DNA of 64,000 nt from Runella rosea (GCF_003325355.1 NZ_CP030850.1:62001-126000); one strand, 5' to 3'; shown: positions 36,171-45,545, counted from the stretch's first letter. A program made the numbers and translations. Notes: a model not told the origin generated them from the sequence alone.

Positions 36171-36261
36171 GTTGGGTCTGAGGACCCAACGCTTCGGTTT
36201 CTCAAAACTGAAAGCACACAAGGTTTTGAGAAACCGAAGCGACAGTTTTGAGAAGCTGTCG
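36171..36261. repeat. Cluster of three intergenic hairpins
   Basis: Hairpin A is GTTGGGTC-TGAG-GACCCAAC (36171-36190). Hairpin B has perfect 18-bp arms (36191-36208 and 36223-36240). Hairpin C pairs 36240-36245 with 36256-36261. The motif TTTTGAGAA recurs in B and C. The cluster lies between the NIPSNAP and cytochrome genes and may end or stabilise the NIPSNAP transcript. Confidence 0.8.
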
Positions 36262-36292
36262 TCACGCTGTGTCACTAAAATCCATTCTGTAA

Positions 36293-37156
36293 ATGAAAAC
36301 TGTACTCGCTGCTTTAGGATTAGGGATTGTTTTTGTCAGTTGTACAAATTCCCAAACATCTGATAATCAATCGGAAAATTTGGATTCAACAGCGGTGGAT
36401 AGTGTAGCTATTTTAGCTCCCAAAAAAGATTCTTTGAGTGTGTATTTGCCTGATATTAAAGCCTCTTTGCCCGAAGCCCAAACGGTGGTAGTAAAAGAAG
36501 ACCCCGTATTTTTTAAATCAAAATCGTACAAAGCGATTCCCCTACAAGTTGTATTGGACAAATTCATTCCCGCTTATAAGCGTTTAGATCTCAGGCAGAC
36601 GCAGATTGTGTTTGAATGCGAAGATGGGTACAATCCTTCGATGTCGTTGGAGAAAGTGTTGCAAAAAAAGTCGTATTTGGCCATTTCTGATGTGGAAGCG
36701 CCTGCGGGTCAGGACTGGATAAATCCTAAAAAAGGCACTCATGAAATGAAAATAGCTCCGTTTTATGTGGTTTATACCGATGTGCCCGCCAAAGATGTGA
36801 CTTACAAATGGCCTTACAACTTGGTCAAAATAAGCTTATCGGCGGCTTCCAAAGAATTGGCGGTGTTGTTTCCCAAAGACGATGATACGCAGGTAAAAGG
36901 ATTTGAATTGTTTAAAGTAAACTGCCTGACTTGCCACTCGCTCAATAAAGTAGGCGGAAAAATGGGCCCAGAACTCAATTTTCCCAAAAGTATAACTGAG
37001 TATTGGCAGGTAGACCAAATTAAACAATTTGTAAAAGCCCCAACCTCCTTTCGAAATGAGTGTAAAATGCCCGCCGTGACGCACTTGTCAGACAAAGAGT
37101 TGGATGAAATCGTCAACTATTTGAAGTACATGGCTAAACACAAAGTCAAAGTATAA
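36293..37156 (+). CDS. Lipoprotein c-type cytochrome with N-terminal oxidoreductase-like domain
   Basis: A 287-residue protein with a lipobox (VFVSC, Cys17), a middle domain (about 75-190) whose PSMSLEKVLQ and WPYNLVKISL resemble molybdopterin sulfite-oxidase-like folds, and a C-terminal monohaem domain. The haem motif is CLTCH (Cys211, Cys214, His215), with a likely Met ligand in KMPAVTHLSD. It is probably anchored on the periplasmic side of the membrane and carries electrons. No oxidase partner gene is adjacent. Confidence 0.78.
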   Translation: MKTVLAALGLGIVFVSCTNSQTSDNQSENLDSTAVDSVAILAPKKDSLSVYLPDIKASLPEAQTVVVKEDPVFFKSKSYKAIPLQVVLDKFIPAYKRLDLRQTQIVFECEDGYNPSMSLEKVLQKKSYLAISDVEAPAGQDWINPKKGTHEMKIAPFYVVYTDVPAKDVTYKWPYNLVKISLSAASKELAVLFPKDDDTQVKGFELFKVNCLTCHSLNKVGGKMGPELNFPKSITEYWQVDQIKQFVKAPTSFRNECKMPAVTHLSDKELDEIVNYLKYMAKHKVKV

Positions 37157-37159
37157 GAT

Positions 37160-38023
37160 TCAGAGACGAATCCACGATTGTGGCAATAAATCTTTGGTAT
37201 CAAATCGCTCCGTAGAAAACCATTTCTGCGGAGCGATTACTATTTTATCTTGTGAGGGATTCAGCCACGCGCCCCACCAACTAAAGGTGCTGTTGGCAAT
37301 GATATGATGCTGACAATGAGACATAAGTAACAAATCTTCTGGAGTCGAATTTCCCTCGATATACAGCATTGGGAAACCAAATTTCACATTGGCTTTTGCC
37401 CATTCGATATCGTCAGAGAATACAAAAAATACGGGGTTTGAAATCCGGCTTGTTAAGTATTCCATTGCTGTTTGGTAATAAATGGTTTCGCACGGTTTTA
37501 GATAACGGTTTGCTTTTGAGGTTGTTGTGTAATCTCCCCGTCGAATGTGGATACTTACCGAAACGCATTGCTTAATGGACCGTTTGAAGGTTTCATATTG
37601 ATTCGACAACGACACAACAGGTCTTAAATCTTCACGGATAACGTCCGCAATACCTGCAAAATACTTCTCCGACTGCCAATAACCCTCCAGATAAACACCG
37701 TCTTGAAGCGATAAAACGGGCTGATAAAAATGAAAATGAGGCTCTTTGAAGTAGTTTGAGGACGTACCCCCCAAAAACCTTCTAAAGCGCTGGGATAAAG
37801 AATTCCAGTTGTCTCTTATTTGATTGATTTCCAGTTGGGTGGCTTTTATGGCTTGGATATTAAACACCTCCAAGCCGTACCTTCGGTAGGTCCAATCGTG
37901 TGATTTATCCAGTAAAGAAGTGTCTAATTTGGGTACTGTTTGGTTCAAAATAGCCAAATTTCGGCCCAAAGCGTACTGAAAAAGCTGATTACCAAGCCCT
38001 CCGCTAAGTTTTACAAAAATCAT
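37160..38023 (-). CDS. Glycosyltransferase family 11 (alpha-1,2-fucosyltransferase-like)
   Basis: A 287-residue enzyme with the GT11 motifs KLSGGLGNQLFQYALG (N-terminus), VSIHIRRGDY (motif I for GDP-fucose) and NSTFSWWGAWL (C-terminal). It transfers fucose or a related deoxyhexose to a galactose acceptor in surface glycans. The gene follows the GT4 gene by 18 bases on the same strand, so both belong to a small glycan operon. Confidence 0.88.
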   Translation of the reverse strand: MIFVKLSGGLGNQLFQYALGRNLAILNQTVPKLDTSLLDKSHDWTYRRYGLEVFNIQAIKATQLEINQIRDNWNSLSQRFRRFLGGTSSNYFKEPHFHFYQPVLSLQDGVYLEGYWQSEKYFAGIADVIREDLRPVVSLSNQYETFKRSIKQCVSVSIHIRRGDYTTTSKANRYLKPCETIYYQTAMEYLTSRISNPVFFVFSDDIEWAKANVKFGFPMLYIEGNSTPEDLLLMSHCQHHIIANSTFSWWGAWLNPSQDKIVIAPQKWFSTERFDTKDLLPQSWIRL

Positions 38024-38041
38024 TCTTTTTTGAAGAATACA

Positions 38042-39241
38042 TTAAACTGATTGTAGTTGATTTTTAGAATTTAAGTATGTTTTTGTGTCATTATTTTGGG
38101 TAGAAGTTAGTTTTTGAATCAATGAATGATAAGACTCTGCAATTAAGTCCCAATGATAGATGGATAAAGCCGCTGTTTTTCCTTTGTTGCCGAAATTTTG
38201 CCGTGTAAATGGGTTTCTTAAGAGCTGTTTTAGCAACACCTTAAACTCATCTTTATCCTTAAAACACAAGCCGCCTTCCAAGCTTGAAACGGCTCCTACA
38301 TCTCGGCATAAAAAAGGAAGGCCCACGGCCATTGCATCTAGTAAAACCAACGGTTGGACTTCGGTAAAAGTGGCCGACACGAATAGCGTAGCCGAACAAT
38401 AAGCAGCGTGAATATCTTCAAGGGTTAGTTTTTCAAATAGGAAAATGGTCGTGTTTAAATGTTTGCCGAAGGTTTTTTTTAACTGATTGGAATAATCGTT
38501 AAAATGACTGCCAATCAATACCAAAATCGTATCCTTCGGAGAAATCTCGATAAACCACTTAATGAGTTCATATTGGCCTTTCTCTTGGCTAAAATTGCCG
38601 ACGCAAAGCAGCATTTTTGCTTTGTTTAATTCAAATTTATCCCAGAAATCAGTGCTTGGTTGCTGAAAGAACCTGGGATTCGCCCCGTTGGGAATAATGC
38701 TAAAATTATGGAGATTGAGTCGTTTAGCTTCGATTAGATCGGAGAGGCGTTGTTTATCTGGTTTTTTACTTAAAAAGACATAATAATCAAACACTGTGAG
38801 TTTTCCAGAAAACTGCCAAGCCGCTGGGCGATTACGGAGCCAACGTAACCATCCTTTGATGCCAGGATAGCGCAGGTGAATCGTCGTGCCGTGACTTACC
38901 AGTACTTTTTTGCCCCGTATTTGGTTCAGAATCGGAAGGGCTAACTCAGATACCCAGCTTTCCCAACAATGAAAAAAGAGTACGTCGAAGTGGGATTCCC
39001 GTAGAAATTGTTGGTAAGCTTTGCCTACTTCTATTTCATTAAATTTGGGTAAACGGCTGGGAGATAAGGGAAAAGTGATGATGTCAAAAGGTAAGTGGCG
39101 CGGTTGTTCAGATGATTGGGTTAAGACTGTGATTTTATACCCCAAACGATGAAGTCCCATGGCCTGTTGATAGGCCGCTTGTGCAATACCGTGCGTTTCG
39201 GGGTAGAAACCAAAACAGGCGATTAAAATTTTATGATTCAA
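38042..39241 (-). CDS. Glycosyltransferase family 4
   Basis: A 399-residue GT-B enzyme. The N-terminal half has FYPETHGIAQAAYQQ. The C-terminal half has the nucleotide-sugar binding pattern LLCVGNFSQEKGQYELIKWF and VSATFTEVQPLVLLDAMAVG, with the family EX7E-type glutamates. The donor sugar cannot be told. It is upstream of the fucosyltransferase-like gene in the same operon. Confidence 0.82.
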   Translation of the reverse strand: MNHKILIACFGFYPETHGIAQAAYQQAMGLHRLGYKITVLTQSSEQPRHLPFDIITFPLSPSRLPKFNEIEVGKAYQQFLRESHFDVLFFHCWESWVSELALPILNQIRGKKVLVSHGTTIHLRYPGIKGWLRWLRNRPAAWQFSGKLTVFDYYVFLSKKPDKQRLSDLIEAKRLNLHNFSIIPNGANPRFFQQPSTDFWDKFELNKAKMLLCVGNFSQEKGQYELIKWFIEISPKDTILVLIGSHFNDYSNQLKKTFGKHLNTTIFLFEKLTLEDIHAAYCSATLFVSATFTEVQPLVLLDAMAVGLPFLCRDVGAVSSLEGGLCFKDKDEFKVLLKQLLRNPFTRQNFGNKGKTAALSIYHWDLIAESYHSLIQKLTSTQNNDTKTYLNSKNQLQSV

Positions 39242-39311
39242 AGTTGGTTAAAGAAAAGGTTCTTTAACAATGACTTAAAAACAATAATAAAGTGACATGA
39301 GAAATAAAAAA

Positions 39312-39344
39312 AAATCCCCCAGTGCGTGTGGCAGAGGGGGATTT
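39312..39344 (-). terminator. Terminator after the pseudouridine synthase gene
   Basis: A 9-bp stem with five G-C pairs (39336-39344 with 39312-39320) is followed on the minus strand by a run of T. It lies 20 bases past the stop at 39364. Confidence 0.8.
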
Positions 39345-39363
39345 GAACTTATGAGTGAATCGA

Positions 39364-41106
39364 CTATAGTTTATATCTCAATTTTACCACCTCGCGCTCG
39401 TTCAAGAAGCGCCATTTGCCGCGTGGAAGTTCTTTCTTGGTCAAACCTCCGTACACGGTACGGTCTAGTTTGAGTACTTCGTAGCCCAAGCTTTCAAAAA
39501 TACGACGCACGATGCGGTTGCGACCGCTGTGGATTTCGATACCCACTACCATGGCGTCGGGGGTTACGATGGCCAAATCATCAGGTTTGATGGGGCCGTC
39601 TTCCAAATCGAAACCTGCTTTGATTTTGTCAAAATCTTCCTGTGTGATGGGCTTATCCAATTCTACTTGGTAGATTTTCTGAATTTCGTTGGAAGGGTGC
39701 ATTAGCTTTTCGGCTAATTCTCCGTCGTTGGTAAGGAGTAGCAGTCCAGTCGTGTTACGGTCCAAACGTCCTACTGGATAGACGCGCTCCTTGCACGCCC
39801 CTGCAATCAGTTCCATCACCGTATGGCGGCCTTCTGGGTCGTCGGTGGTGGTGATGTAATCTTTGGGTTTGTTGACAAGGATATACACCATTTTCTCAGG
39901 ATTCAACACGCGGTTGCCGTATTTGACAACTTCACCTGGATTGACCTGATGGCCCATTTCGGTAATCACTTTTCCGTTGATGGTAATTTGTCCCGACTCT
40001 ATTAATCCATCTGCTTCGCGGCGCGAGCAAAGCCCAGCGTTTGCGATGTATTTGTTGAGACGGATTTGTCCATCATCGTTTTTGGGCTGAATTTTCTTGG
40101 CGTAGCGTTGTTCTGCCTGACTGAAATCATAGCGGGGCGCTTCTTTAAATTCGCCTACGCGACGCTGTTCGGCATCACGGGCGCGGTCACGTCTTTCATT
40201 TTCGTCCGATTTTTCGTTGGTACGCGGACGTTTATGGGGTTTATCAAAAGGGCGTTTTTCGCCGTCAAATGTGCCTCCGTTGTCGCGGGGAGTTCTTTCA
40301 AAAGGCTTCTCAAACGGTTTTTTGAAGGCCGGTCGTTCGCTGCGGTCATCGCGTCTTTCAAAAGGCTTATCAAAGTTCCGTTTTTCGCGGTCGTATGGTC
40401 GTTCGCTGCGGTCGTCGCGTCTTTCAAAAGGCTTGTCGAAGTTCCGTTTTTCGCGGTCATATGGTCGCTCGCTGCGGTCATCGCGTTTTTCAAAAGGCTT
40501 ATCGAAACTTCTTTCGCCGCGTGGTTTAAAATCACCTTTGTTTTCAAACGGTTTTTTGAAAGTTGGTCTTTCGCCACGCTCTGGGCGGTCACCGCGCTTT
40601 TCAAAAGGTTTGTCGAAGTTCCGTTTTTCACGGTCATACGGCTTATCTGAACCTGAGCCGCGTTTTTCGAAAGGCTTGTCAAAGCTTCTTTCTCCGCGTG
40701 GTTTAAAATCGCCTTTGTTGTCAAATGGTTTTTTGAAGGCGGGCCTTTCGCCACGCTCTGGGCGGTCACCGCGCTTTTCAAAGGGTTTGTCGAAGTTCCG
40801 CTTTTCACGGTCATACGGTTTGTCCGAACCAGGGCCGCGTTTTTCGAAAGGCTTGTCAAAGCTTCTTTCTCCGCGTGGTTTGAAATCTCCTTTTTTGTCG
40901 AATGGTTTATCAAACGGTTTTTTGAAGGCGGGTTTGTCGCCGCTGCGTTTTTGGTCAAAAGGCTTGTCAAAAGATCTTTCGCTGCGGCCGCGAGGTGATT
41001 TTTTTTCAAATGGCTTGTCAAAAGATTTGTCGGACGAAGTGGTCGAGTCCTTTTTGTACTTGCTGTAAAAAGGCGTATTGCCCGGTGTTTTGTTGTCTTT
41101 TTTCAT
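39364..41106 (-). CDS. rluB: RluB-type pseudouridine synthase with long repetitive N-terminus
   Basis: A 580-residue protein. The C-terminal 235 residues are a complete RluB/RsuA-family pseudouridine synthase: an S4 RNA-binding domain (IRLNKYIANAGLCSRREADG, about 348-367) and the catalytic domain with GRLDRNTTG (catalytic Asp449). The first 340 residues are low-complexity, strongly charged repeats of the SFDKPFEKRGD / REKRNFDKPFE type. Such tails occur in Bacteroidota RluB proteins and may bind RNA or drive condensation, which is inference. RluB modifies U2605 of 23S rRNA in E. coli. Confidence 0.88.
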   Translation of the reverse strand: MKKDNKTPGNTPFYSKYKKDSTTSSDKSFDKPFEKKSPRGRSERSFDKPFDQKRSGDKPAFKKPFDKPFDKKGDFKPRGERSFDKPFEKRGPGSDKPYDREKRNFDKPFEKRGDRPERGERPAFKKPFDNKGDFKPRGERSFDKPFEKRGSGSDKPYDREKRNFDKPFEKRGDRPERGERPTFKKPFENKGDFKPRGERSFDKPFEKRDDRSERPYDREKRNFDKPFERRDDRSERPYDREKRNFDKPFERRDDRSERPAFKKPFEKPFERTPRDNGGTFDGEKRPFDKPHKRPRTNEKSDENERRDRARDAEQRRVGEFKEAPRYDFSQAEQRYAKKIQPKNDDGQIRLNKYIANAGLCSRREADGLIESGQITINGKVITEMGHQVNPGEVVKYGNRVLNPEKMVYILVNKPKDYITTTDDPEGRHTVMELIAGACKERVYPVGRLDRNTTGLLLLTNDGELAEKLMHPSNEIQKIYQVELDKPITQEDFDKIKAGFDLEDGPIKPDDLAIVTPDAMVVGIEIHSGRNRIVRRIFESLGYEVLKLDRTVYGGLTKKELPRGKWRFLNEREVVKLRYKL

Positions 41107-41200
41107 TGGGCTTGCAGTATCACTACTGTAAATAAGAAGTTATGTAAACGATTATTTGGTAAATGCTGATTTTAACGAAATTGCCTGATAATCAGCGATA

Positions 41201-41208
41201 CAAAGGTA
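41201..41208 (-). promoter_or_regulatory. -7 promoter element before the pseudouridine synthase gene
   Basis: On the minus strand TACCTTTG matches the TAnnTTTG consensus about 95 bases upstream of the start codon. No clear -33 element is seen. Confidence 0.42.
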
Positions 41209-41317
41209 CTGAATTTTAAGCGAAGATGTTTTTTTAACCTAAATATATCTCAAAAAAATGATTTTGGTCGTTTAATCAAAAATCCATCCGAATCCTCATA
41301 ACTTTTATACACACGTA

Positions 41318-43288
41318 ATGCTGGACCTTGCCCCCGTTAAACCGTTATGGACGCCATCCCGTTCGTTCATGGAACAATCCAATCTCAAAAAGTTTCAAAA
41401 TTGGCTATTTGTTAAAAAAGGATTGTACTTCAAAAATTACCATGACTTATGGGATTGGTCGGTCACTGATTTGGATGATTTTTGGGAAAGTGTATGGCAA
41501 TTTTGTGAGGTAAAATCACACAGTCTTTATTTTGAAGTTTTGATTCGACAAAATAGGGATTTTATCGGAACCAAGTGGTTTAGAGGGGCAACGGTCAATT
41601 ATGCCGAGCACATTTTCCGTCATAAAACGCCGGCCCGTCCTGCCATTATGTTTCAATCGGAGCAGGAACCGCTCAAAGAACTTTCTTGGCGCGAATTGGA
41701 AAAACAGGTAGGAGCAGTGGCCGCTTATTTGCGTCAATCTGGCGTAGTAGCTGGCGATAGAGTGGTGGGCGTATTGCCCAACGGCCCACAGGCGGTTGTG
41801 GCTTTTTTAGCAGCCAATTCGCTAGGAGCGGTTTGGTCAAGTTGTTCACCAGATTTTGGGACGACGGGGATTTTAGACCGTTTTCAACAGATTGAACCCA
41901 AGGTATTGATTATCGCCGATGGCTATACGTACAACGGAAAAGCCTTTGATAAGCTTCCAGCCATGCGACAGCTCATCAGTCAGTTGCCTACCCTCAAACG
42001 CACGGTTTTGGTTCCGTACCTAAATTCCGAGGCACAACTGCCAAAAACGGATAATTGGAAGGATGTGTTAAAAACGCCTTTCTCGACCCTCGAATTTACG
42101 CCCGTTCCTTTTGATCATCCTTTGTGGGTGGTTTACTCTTCGGGCACCACGGGCAAGCCCAAAGCCATCACCCACAGCGTGGGCGGCTGCTTGTTGGAAC
42201 ACTTGAAGGCCCTTACTATCCATCAAAACGTCAAGCCTGGCGACCGTTATTTTTGGTATTCAACCACGGGTTGGATGATGTGGAATTTTTCGGTGGCCTC
42301 TCTCTTGGCAGGGGCAACGCTGGTGCTCTATGAAGGAGCCGTTCAATATCCTACTATGAATGTTTTGTGGGATTTGGCCGAAAAAGCAAAAATCAACCAT
42401 TTTGGTGGAGGTGCGGCTTTTTATCTGGCGTGTATGAAAGCGGGTGTGAGTTTGCAGGGGTATAAATTTAACCAACTCCAAAGCATTGGCTCCACGGGCT
42501 CGCCCTTGCCTCCCGAAGCTTTTGAATGGATTTACCAACATGTCAAAAAGGATGTGTGGCTCATTTCTCTCAGCGGAGGTACCGATATTTGTAGCGCTTT
42601 CGTAGGCGGTTGTCCTACGTTGCCCGTGTACTCGGGCGAAATCCAGTGCCGGTTGTTAGGCTGTAAATTGGAGGCGTTCGACGAGGTGGGTAATCCTGTT
42701 CAGAATGAACTTGGCGAAATGGTTATCACCCAGCCGATGCCTTCTATGCCCATTTATTTTTGGAATGACAAAGATAACCAACGTTACCGAGCCAGCTATT
42801 TTGAGAGTTATCCCAACATTTGGCGGCACGGCGATTGGATTAAAATCAATGACCGAGGCGGAATTGTCATCTACGGGCGCTCCGATGCCACCCTCAACCG
42901 CGATGGGGTGCGCATTGGCACGGGAGAAATCTACAGTGCTGTAGAGAGCGTGCCCGAAGTGACGGATAGTTTGGTGGTTTGCTTGGAACAGACGGGTGGA
43001 AAATACTTCATGCCGCTGTTTGTGGTTCTGGCCCAAGGTCAGGAATTGACCGATGATTTAAAGAAAAAAATCAATTTGCAACTCCGTTCTCAATTCAGCC
43101 CTCGCCACGTCCCGGATGCTATTTATGAACTTTCGGAAGTGCCTTATACCATCAGTGGCAAGAAAATGGAAGCGCCCGTCAAAAAGATTTTGATGGGCAC
43201 CGACCCCGCCAAGGCTGCCAGCCGCGATACCATGCGAAATCCTCAATCGCTGGATTTTTTTGCGCAGTTTAATCGTGCACAGGTGTAA
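41318..43288 (+). CDS. Acetoacetate-CoA ligase
   Basis: This acyl-CoA synthetase activates acetoacetate to acetoacetyl-CoA. The 656-residue product has the ANL-family phosphate loop YSSGTTGKPKAITHS, the FWYSTTGWMMWNF motif and the GRSDATLNRDGVRIGTGEIY hinge region. The catalytic lysine in SGKKMEAPVK near the C-terminus is present. The length is typical of acetoacetate-CoA ligase rather than acetyl-CoA synthetase. Its substrate is made by tyrosine and leucine degradation, matching the adjacent HPPD and phenylalanine hydroxylase genes and the HMG-CoA lyase at 19644. Confidence 0.88.
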   Translation: MLDLAPVKPLWTPSRSFMEQSNLKKFQNWLFVKKGLYFKNYHDLWDWSVTDLDDFWESVWQFCEVKSHSLYFEVLIRQNRDFIGTKWFRGATVNYAEHIFRHKTPARPAIMFQSEQEPLKELSWRELEKQVGAVAAYLRQSGVVAGDRVVGVLPNGPQAVVAFLAANSLGAVWSSCSPDFGTTGILDRFQQIEPKVLIIADGYTYNGKAFDKLPAMRQLISQLPTLKRTVLVPYLNSEAQLPKTDNWKDVLKTPFSTLEFTPVPFDHPLWVVYSSGTTGKPKAITHSVGGCLLEHLKALTIHQNVKPGDRYFWYSTTGWMMWNFSVASLLAGATLVLYEGAVQYPTMNVLWDLAEKAKINHFGGGAAFYLACMKAGVSLQGYKFNQLQSIGSTGSPLPPEAFEWIYQHVKKDVWLISLSGGTDICSAFVGGCPTLPVYSGEIQCRLLGCKLEAFDEVGNPVQNELGEMVITQPMPSMPIYFWNDKDNQRYRASYFESYPNIWRHGDWIKINDRGGIVIYGRSDATLNRDGVRIGTGEIYSAVESVPEVTDSLVVCLEQTGGKYFMPLFVVLAQGQELTDDLKKKINLQLRSQFSPRHVPDAIYELSEVPYTISGKKMEAPVKKILMGTDPAKAASRDTMRNPQSLDFFAQFNRAQV

Positions 43289-43322
43289 ATAAAGTATAGT
43301 TACAAACCATTTTGTTTTGTGG

Positions 43323-43347
43323 CCACAATGCTTCTCATTGTGGTTTT
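43323..43347 (+). terminator. Hairpin after the acetoacetate-CoA ligase gene
   Basis: An 8-bp stem CCACAATG/CATTGTGG (43323-43330 with 43336-43343) with a 5-base loop and a short T run. It lies 35 bases past the stop. Weak as a terminator because the T run has only four residues. Confidence 0.45.
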
Positions 43348-43558
43348 CCCGATGGGATTCAATTTCTTCGGCCTCTGCATCTTATTTGTAGGGGCCAATT
43401 TTTTATTTTACTACAGGCTATTTTGCCTCAAGCTCCCCTCTATTTTCTGAGTTTAGCAATAATTTTCCATGAAATCTTGCAAATGAATTTAATTGTTCAT
43501 AAAATTGTAAGTAAAATAATAATTAGTAAAACAAATATAGTTAAACTAATAGACATTC

Positions 43559-44692
43559 ATGGAAACACTCATTGCAGATATTGAAGCTTCATCAACCGAA
43601 ACCGCCGATTTTTTACCCCTCAACGGCACCGATTACCTAGAAATGTACGTAGGCAATGCTCGGCAGTCAGCTCACTATTTTCAGACAGCTTTTGGTTTTC
43701 AACCTTTGGCCCATGCGGGTCTCGAAACGGGCTTGCGCGACCGTGAGTCGTACGTGGTGCAGCAGGGTAAAATACGGCTGATGCTTACCTCTCCGTTGGT
43801 CGGACGGACTGCCATTGGTCAACACATCGACACCCACGGCGACGGGGTAAGAGTCGTTGCGTTGTGGGTAGACGATGCTACTTATTCTTTTGAACAGACA
43901 GTCAGTCGTGGGGCTAAGCCTTACTTTGAGCCAGTTGTTGAAGAGGATGCTTTTGGTAAAGTGGTACGCTCGGGTATTCATACCTACGGGGATACGGTTC
44001 ATGTTTTTGTAGAGCGCAAAGCTTATAATGGTGTCTTTTTGCCTGGATTTAAGCCTTGGAATCCTGTATATCGACCGTCAGAAACGGGGTTAAAATATGT
44101 AGATCACATGGTCGGAAATGTAGGCTGGAACGAAATGTTGCCGTGGGTAGATTTTTACGCCAACGTCATGGGATTCAATCAATTGGTGTCGTTTGATGAC
44201 AAGGATATTTCGACTGACTACACCGCCCTGATGAGCAAAGTGATGAGCAATGGAAACGGTCGCATCAAATTTCCCATCAACGAACCCGCCGAGGGAAAGA
44301 AAAAATCGCAGGTAGAGGAATATTTGGATTTTTATGGCGGTGCAGGAATTCAGCACATTGCTGTCGCCACAGACGACATCATCCATACCGTAAACCAGTT
44401 ACAAAGTCGCGGGGTGGAGTTTTTGCGAATACCGAGCGCTTATTACGATGATTTACTCGGTCGGGTAGGGCACATTGATGAAGATTTGGCACCGTTGCGA
44501 GAACTGGGTATTTTGGTTGACCGAGACGAAGAAGGCTATTTACTCCAGATTTTCACGAAACCCATCATGCCGCGTCCGACGTTGTTCTTCGAAATCATTC
44601 AGCGTAAAGGCGCTAAATCGTTTGGAAAGGGCAATTTTAAGGCCTTGTTTGAAGCCATTGAACGAGAACAAGAACTGCGCGGAACGCTGTAA
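43559..44692 (+). CDS. hppD: 4-Hydroxyphenylpyruvate dioxygenase
   Basis: HPPD converts 4-hydroxyphenylpyruvate to homogentisate in tyrosine breakdown, using Fe(II). The 377-residue product has two vicinal-oxygen-chelate domains. Iron ligands are expected in VDHMVGNVGW (His), IQHIAVATDD (His) and LFFEIIQRKG (Glu), all visible. The length and order match bacterial HPPD. Phenylalanine hydroxylase follows 16 bases later, so the two form an operon. Confidence 0.93.
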   Translation: METLIADIEASSTETADFLPLNGTDYLEMYVGNARQSAHYFQTAFGFQPLAHAGLETGLRDRESYVVQQGKIRLMLTSPLVGRTAIGQHIDTHGDGVRVVALWVDDATYSFEQTVSRGAKPYFEPVVEEDAFGKVVRSGIHTYGDTVHVFVERKAYNGVFLPGFKPWNPVYRPSETGLKYVDHMVGNVGWNEMLPWVDFYANVMGFNQLVSFDDKDISTDYTALMSKVMSNGNGRIKFPINEPAEGKKKSQVEEYLDFYGGAGIQHIAVATDDIIHTVNQLQSRGVEFLRIPSAYYDDLLGRVGHIDEDLAPLRELGILVDRDEEGYLLQIFTKPIMPRPTLFFEIIQRKGAKSFGKGNFKALFEAIEREQELRGTL

Positions 44693-44707
44693 TTAATTTT
44701 CATAGCC

Positions 44708-45436
44708 ATGAACCAGTCCTATCAAAAATATACCGCCGCCGACCACGAAATGTGGCGGAAGCTGTTCGACCGTCAGATGGCGCAGTTGCCTGCCATTGCA
44801 AGCAGGGCCTACTTAGAAGGAATTGAAAAAGTAGGATTTGTTGCCGAGCATATCCCTAATTTCATCGCTGAAACCAATCCGCGTCTGCAAGCCCTAACGG
44901 GGTGGTCTGTTGAAGTAGTGCCAGGATTGATTCCTCACCAAGAATTTTTTGAATTTCTGGCCCATCGTCGCTTTCCTGCCTCAACGTGGTTGAGAAAACC
45001 CGACCAACTGGAGTATTTGGAAGAGCCTGATATGTTTCATGATACTTTTGGCCATGTGCCTTTGCTGACCAATCAGGCTTTTTGTGATTTTATGGGCGAT
45101 TTGAGCCGGGTCGCTTTGCGATTTATGGACGTGCCTGAGGCCATTGCACAAATCGGACGCCTGTATTGGTACACGGTGGAGTTTGGGCTTATCAAAGAAG
45201 ATGGTCAAACCAAGATTTATGGGGGGGGGATATTGTCATCGGCGGGCGAAAGTGAGTATTGTTTGAGGGATGCTATTCCTAAATATCCGTTTGATGTTCG
45301 TACGCTTTTAAACACTTCGTACCACATAGACCGTTATCAAGACCACTATTTTGTAATAAATTCTTACGAGCAGTTGTATCGCTCTGTCCCTGATATTGAG
45401 GAGATTCTAACCGAAATGTACTTGGCAGTCGGATAA
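44708..45436 (+). CDS. phhA: Phenylalanine 4-monooxygenase
   Basis: This tetrahydropterin-dependent enzyme turns phenylalanine into tyrosine. The 242-residue product matches bacterial single-domain aromatic amino acid hydroxylases and carries the iron ligands His111 and His116 (FHDTFGHVP) and Glu158 (WYTVEFG). With HPPD next door it feeds phenylalanine into homogentisate formation. The aminotransferase at 51993 could supply the transamination step, but no link is shown. Confidence 0.92.
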   Translation: MNQSYQKYTAADHEMWRKLFDRQMAQLPAIASRAYLEGIEKVGFVAEHIPNFIAETNPRLQALTGWSVEVVPGLIPHQEFFEFLAHRRFPASTWLRKPDQLEYLEEPDMFHDTFGHVPLLTNQAFCDFMGDLSRVALRFMDVPEAIAQIGRLYWYTVEFGLIKEDGQTKIYGGGILSSAGESEYCLRDAIPKYPFDVRTLLNTSYHIDRYQDHYFVINSYEQLYRSVPDIEEILTEMYLAVG

Positions 45437-45460
45437 AATGTGAAGATTTTTGGAAAAATA

Positions 45461-45493
45461 TTTGTTTAAAAGTACGCCAAACCGCTATATTTG
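45461..45493 (+). promoter_or_regulatory. Promoter of the tRNA-Ser/tRNA-Pro transcript
   Basis: TTTG (45461-45464), a 21-base spacer and TATATTTG (45486-45493) match the Bacteroidota -33/-7 pattern closely. The box ends 52 bases before the tRNA-Ser gene. Confidence 0.75.
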
Positions 45494-45545
45494 CGGCTCA
45501 ATAAACAAAAGACGTCACAATCATTTGTTCATTGTTCAGCCTCCC

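Noticed and set aside
36882-37116. Antisense frames in the cytochrome c gene
   Set aside because: They are shadows of a gene with a clear haem-binding motif.
40155-41068. Long open frames on both strands across the pseudouridine synthase repeats
   Set aside because: They are shadows of the repetitive coding DNA; only the frame continuing into the S4 and catalytic domains is real.
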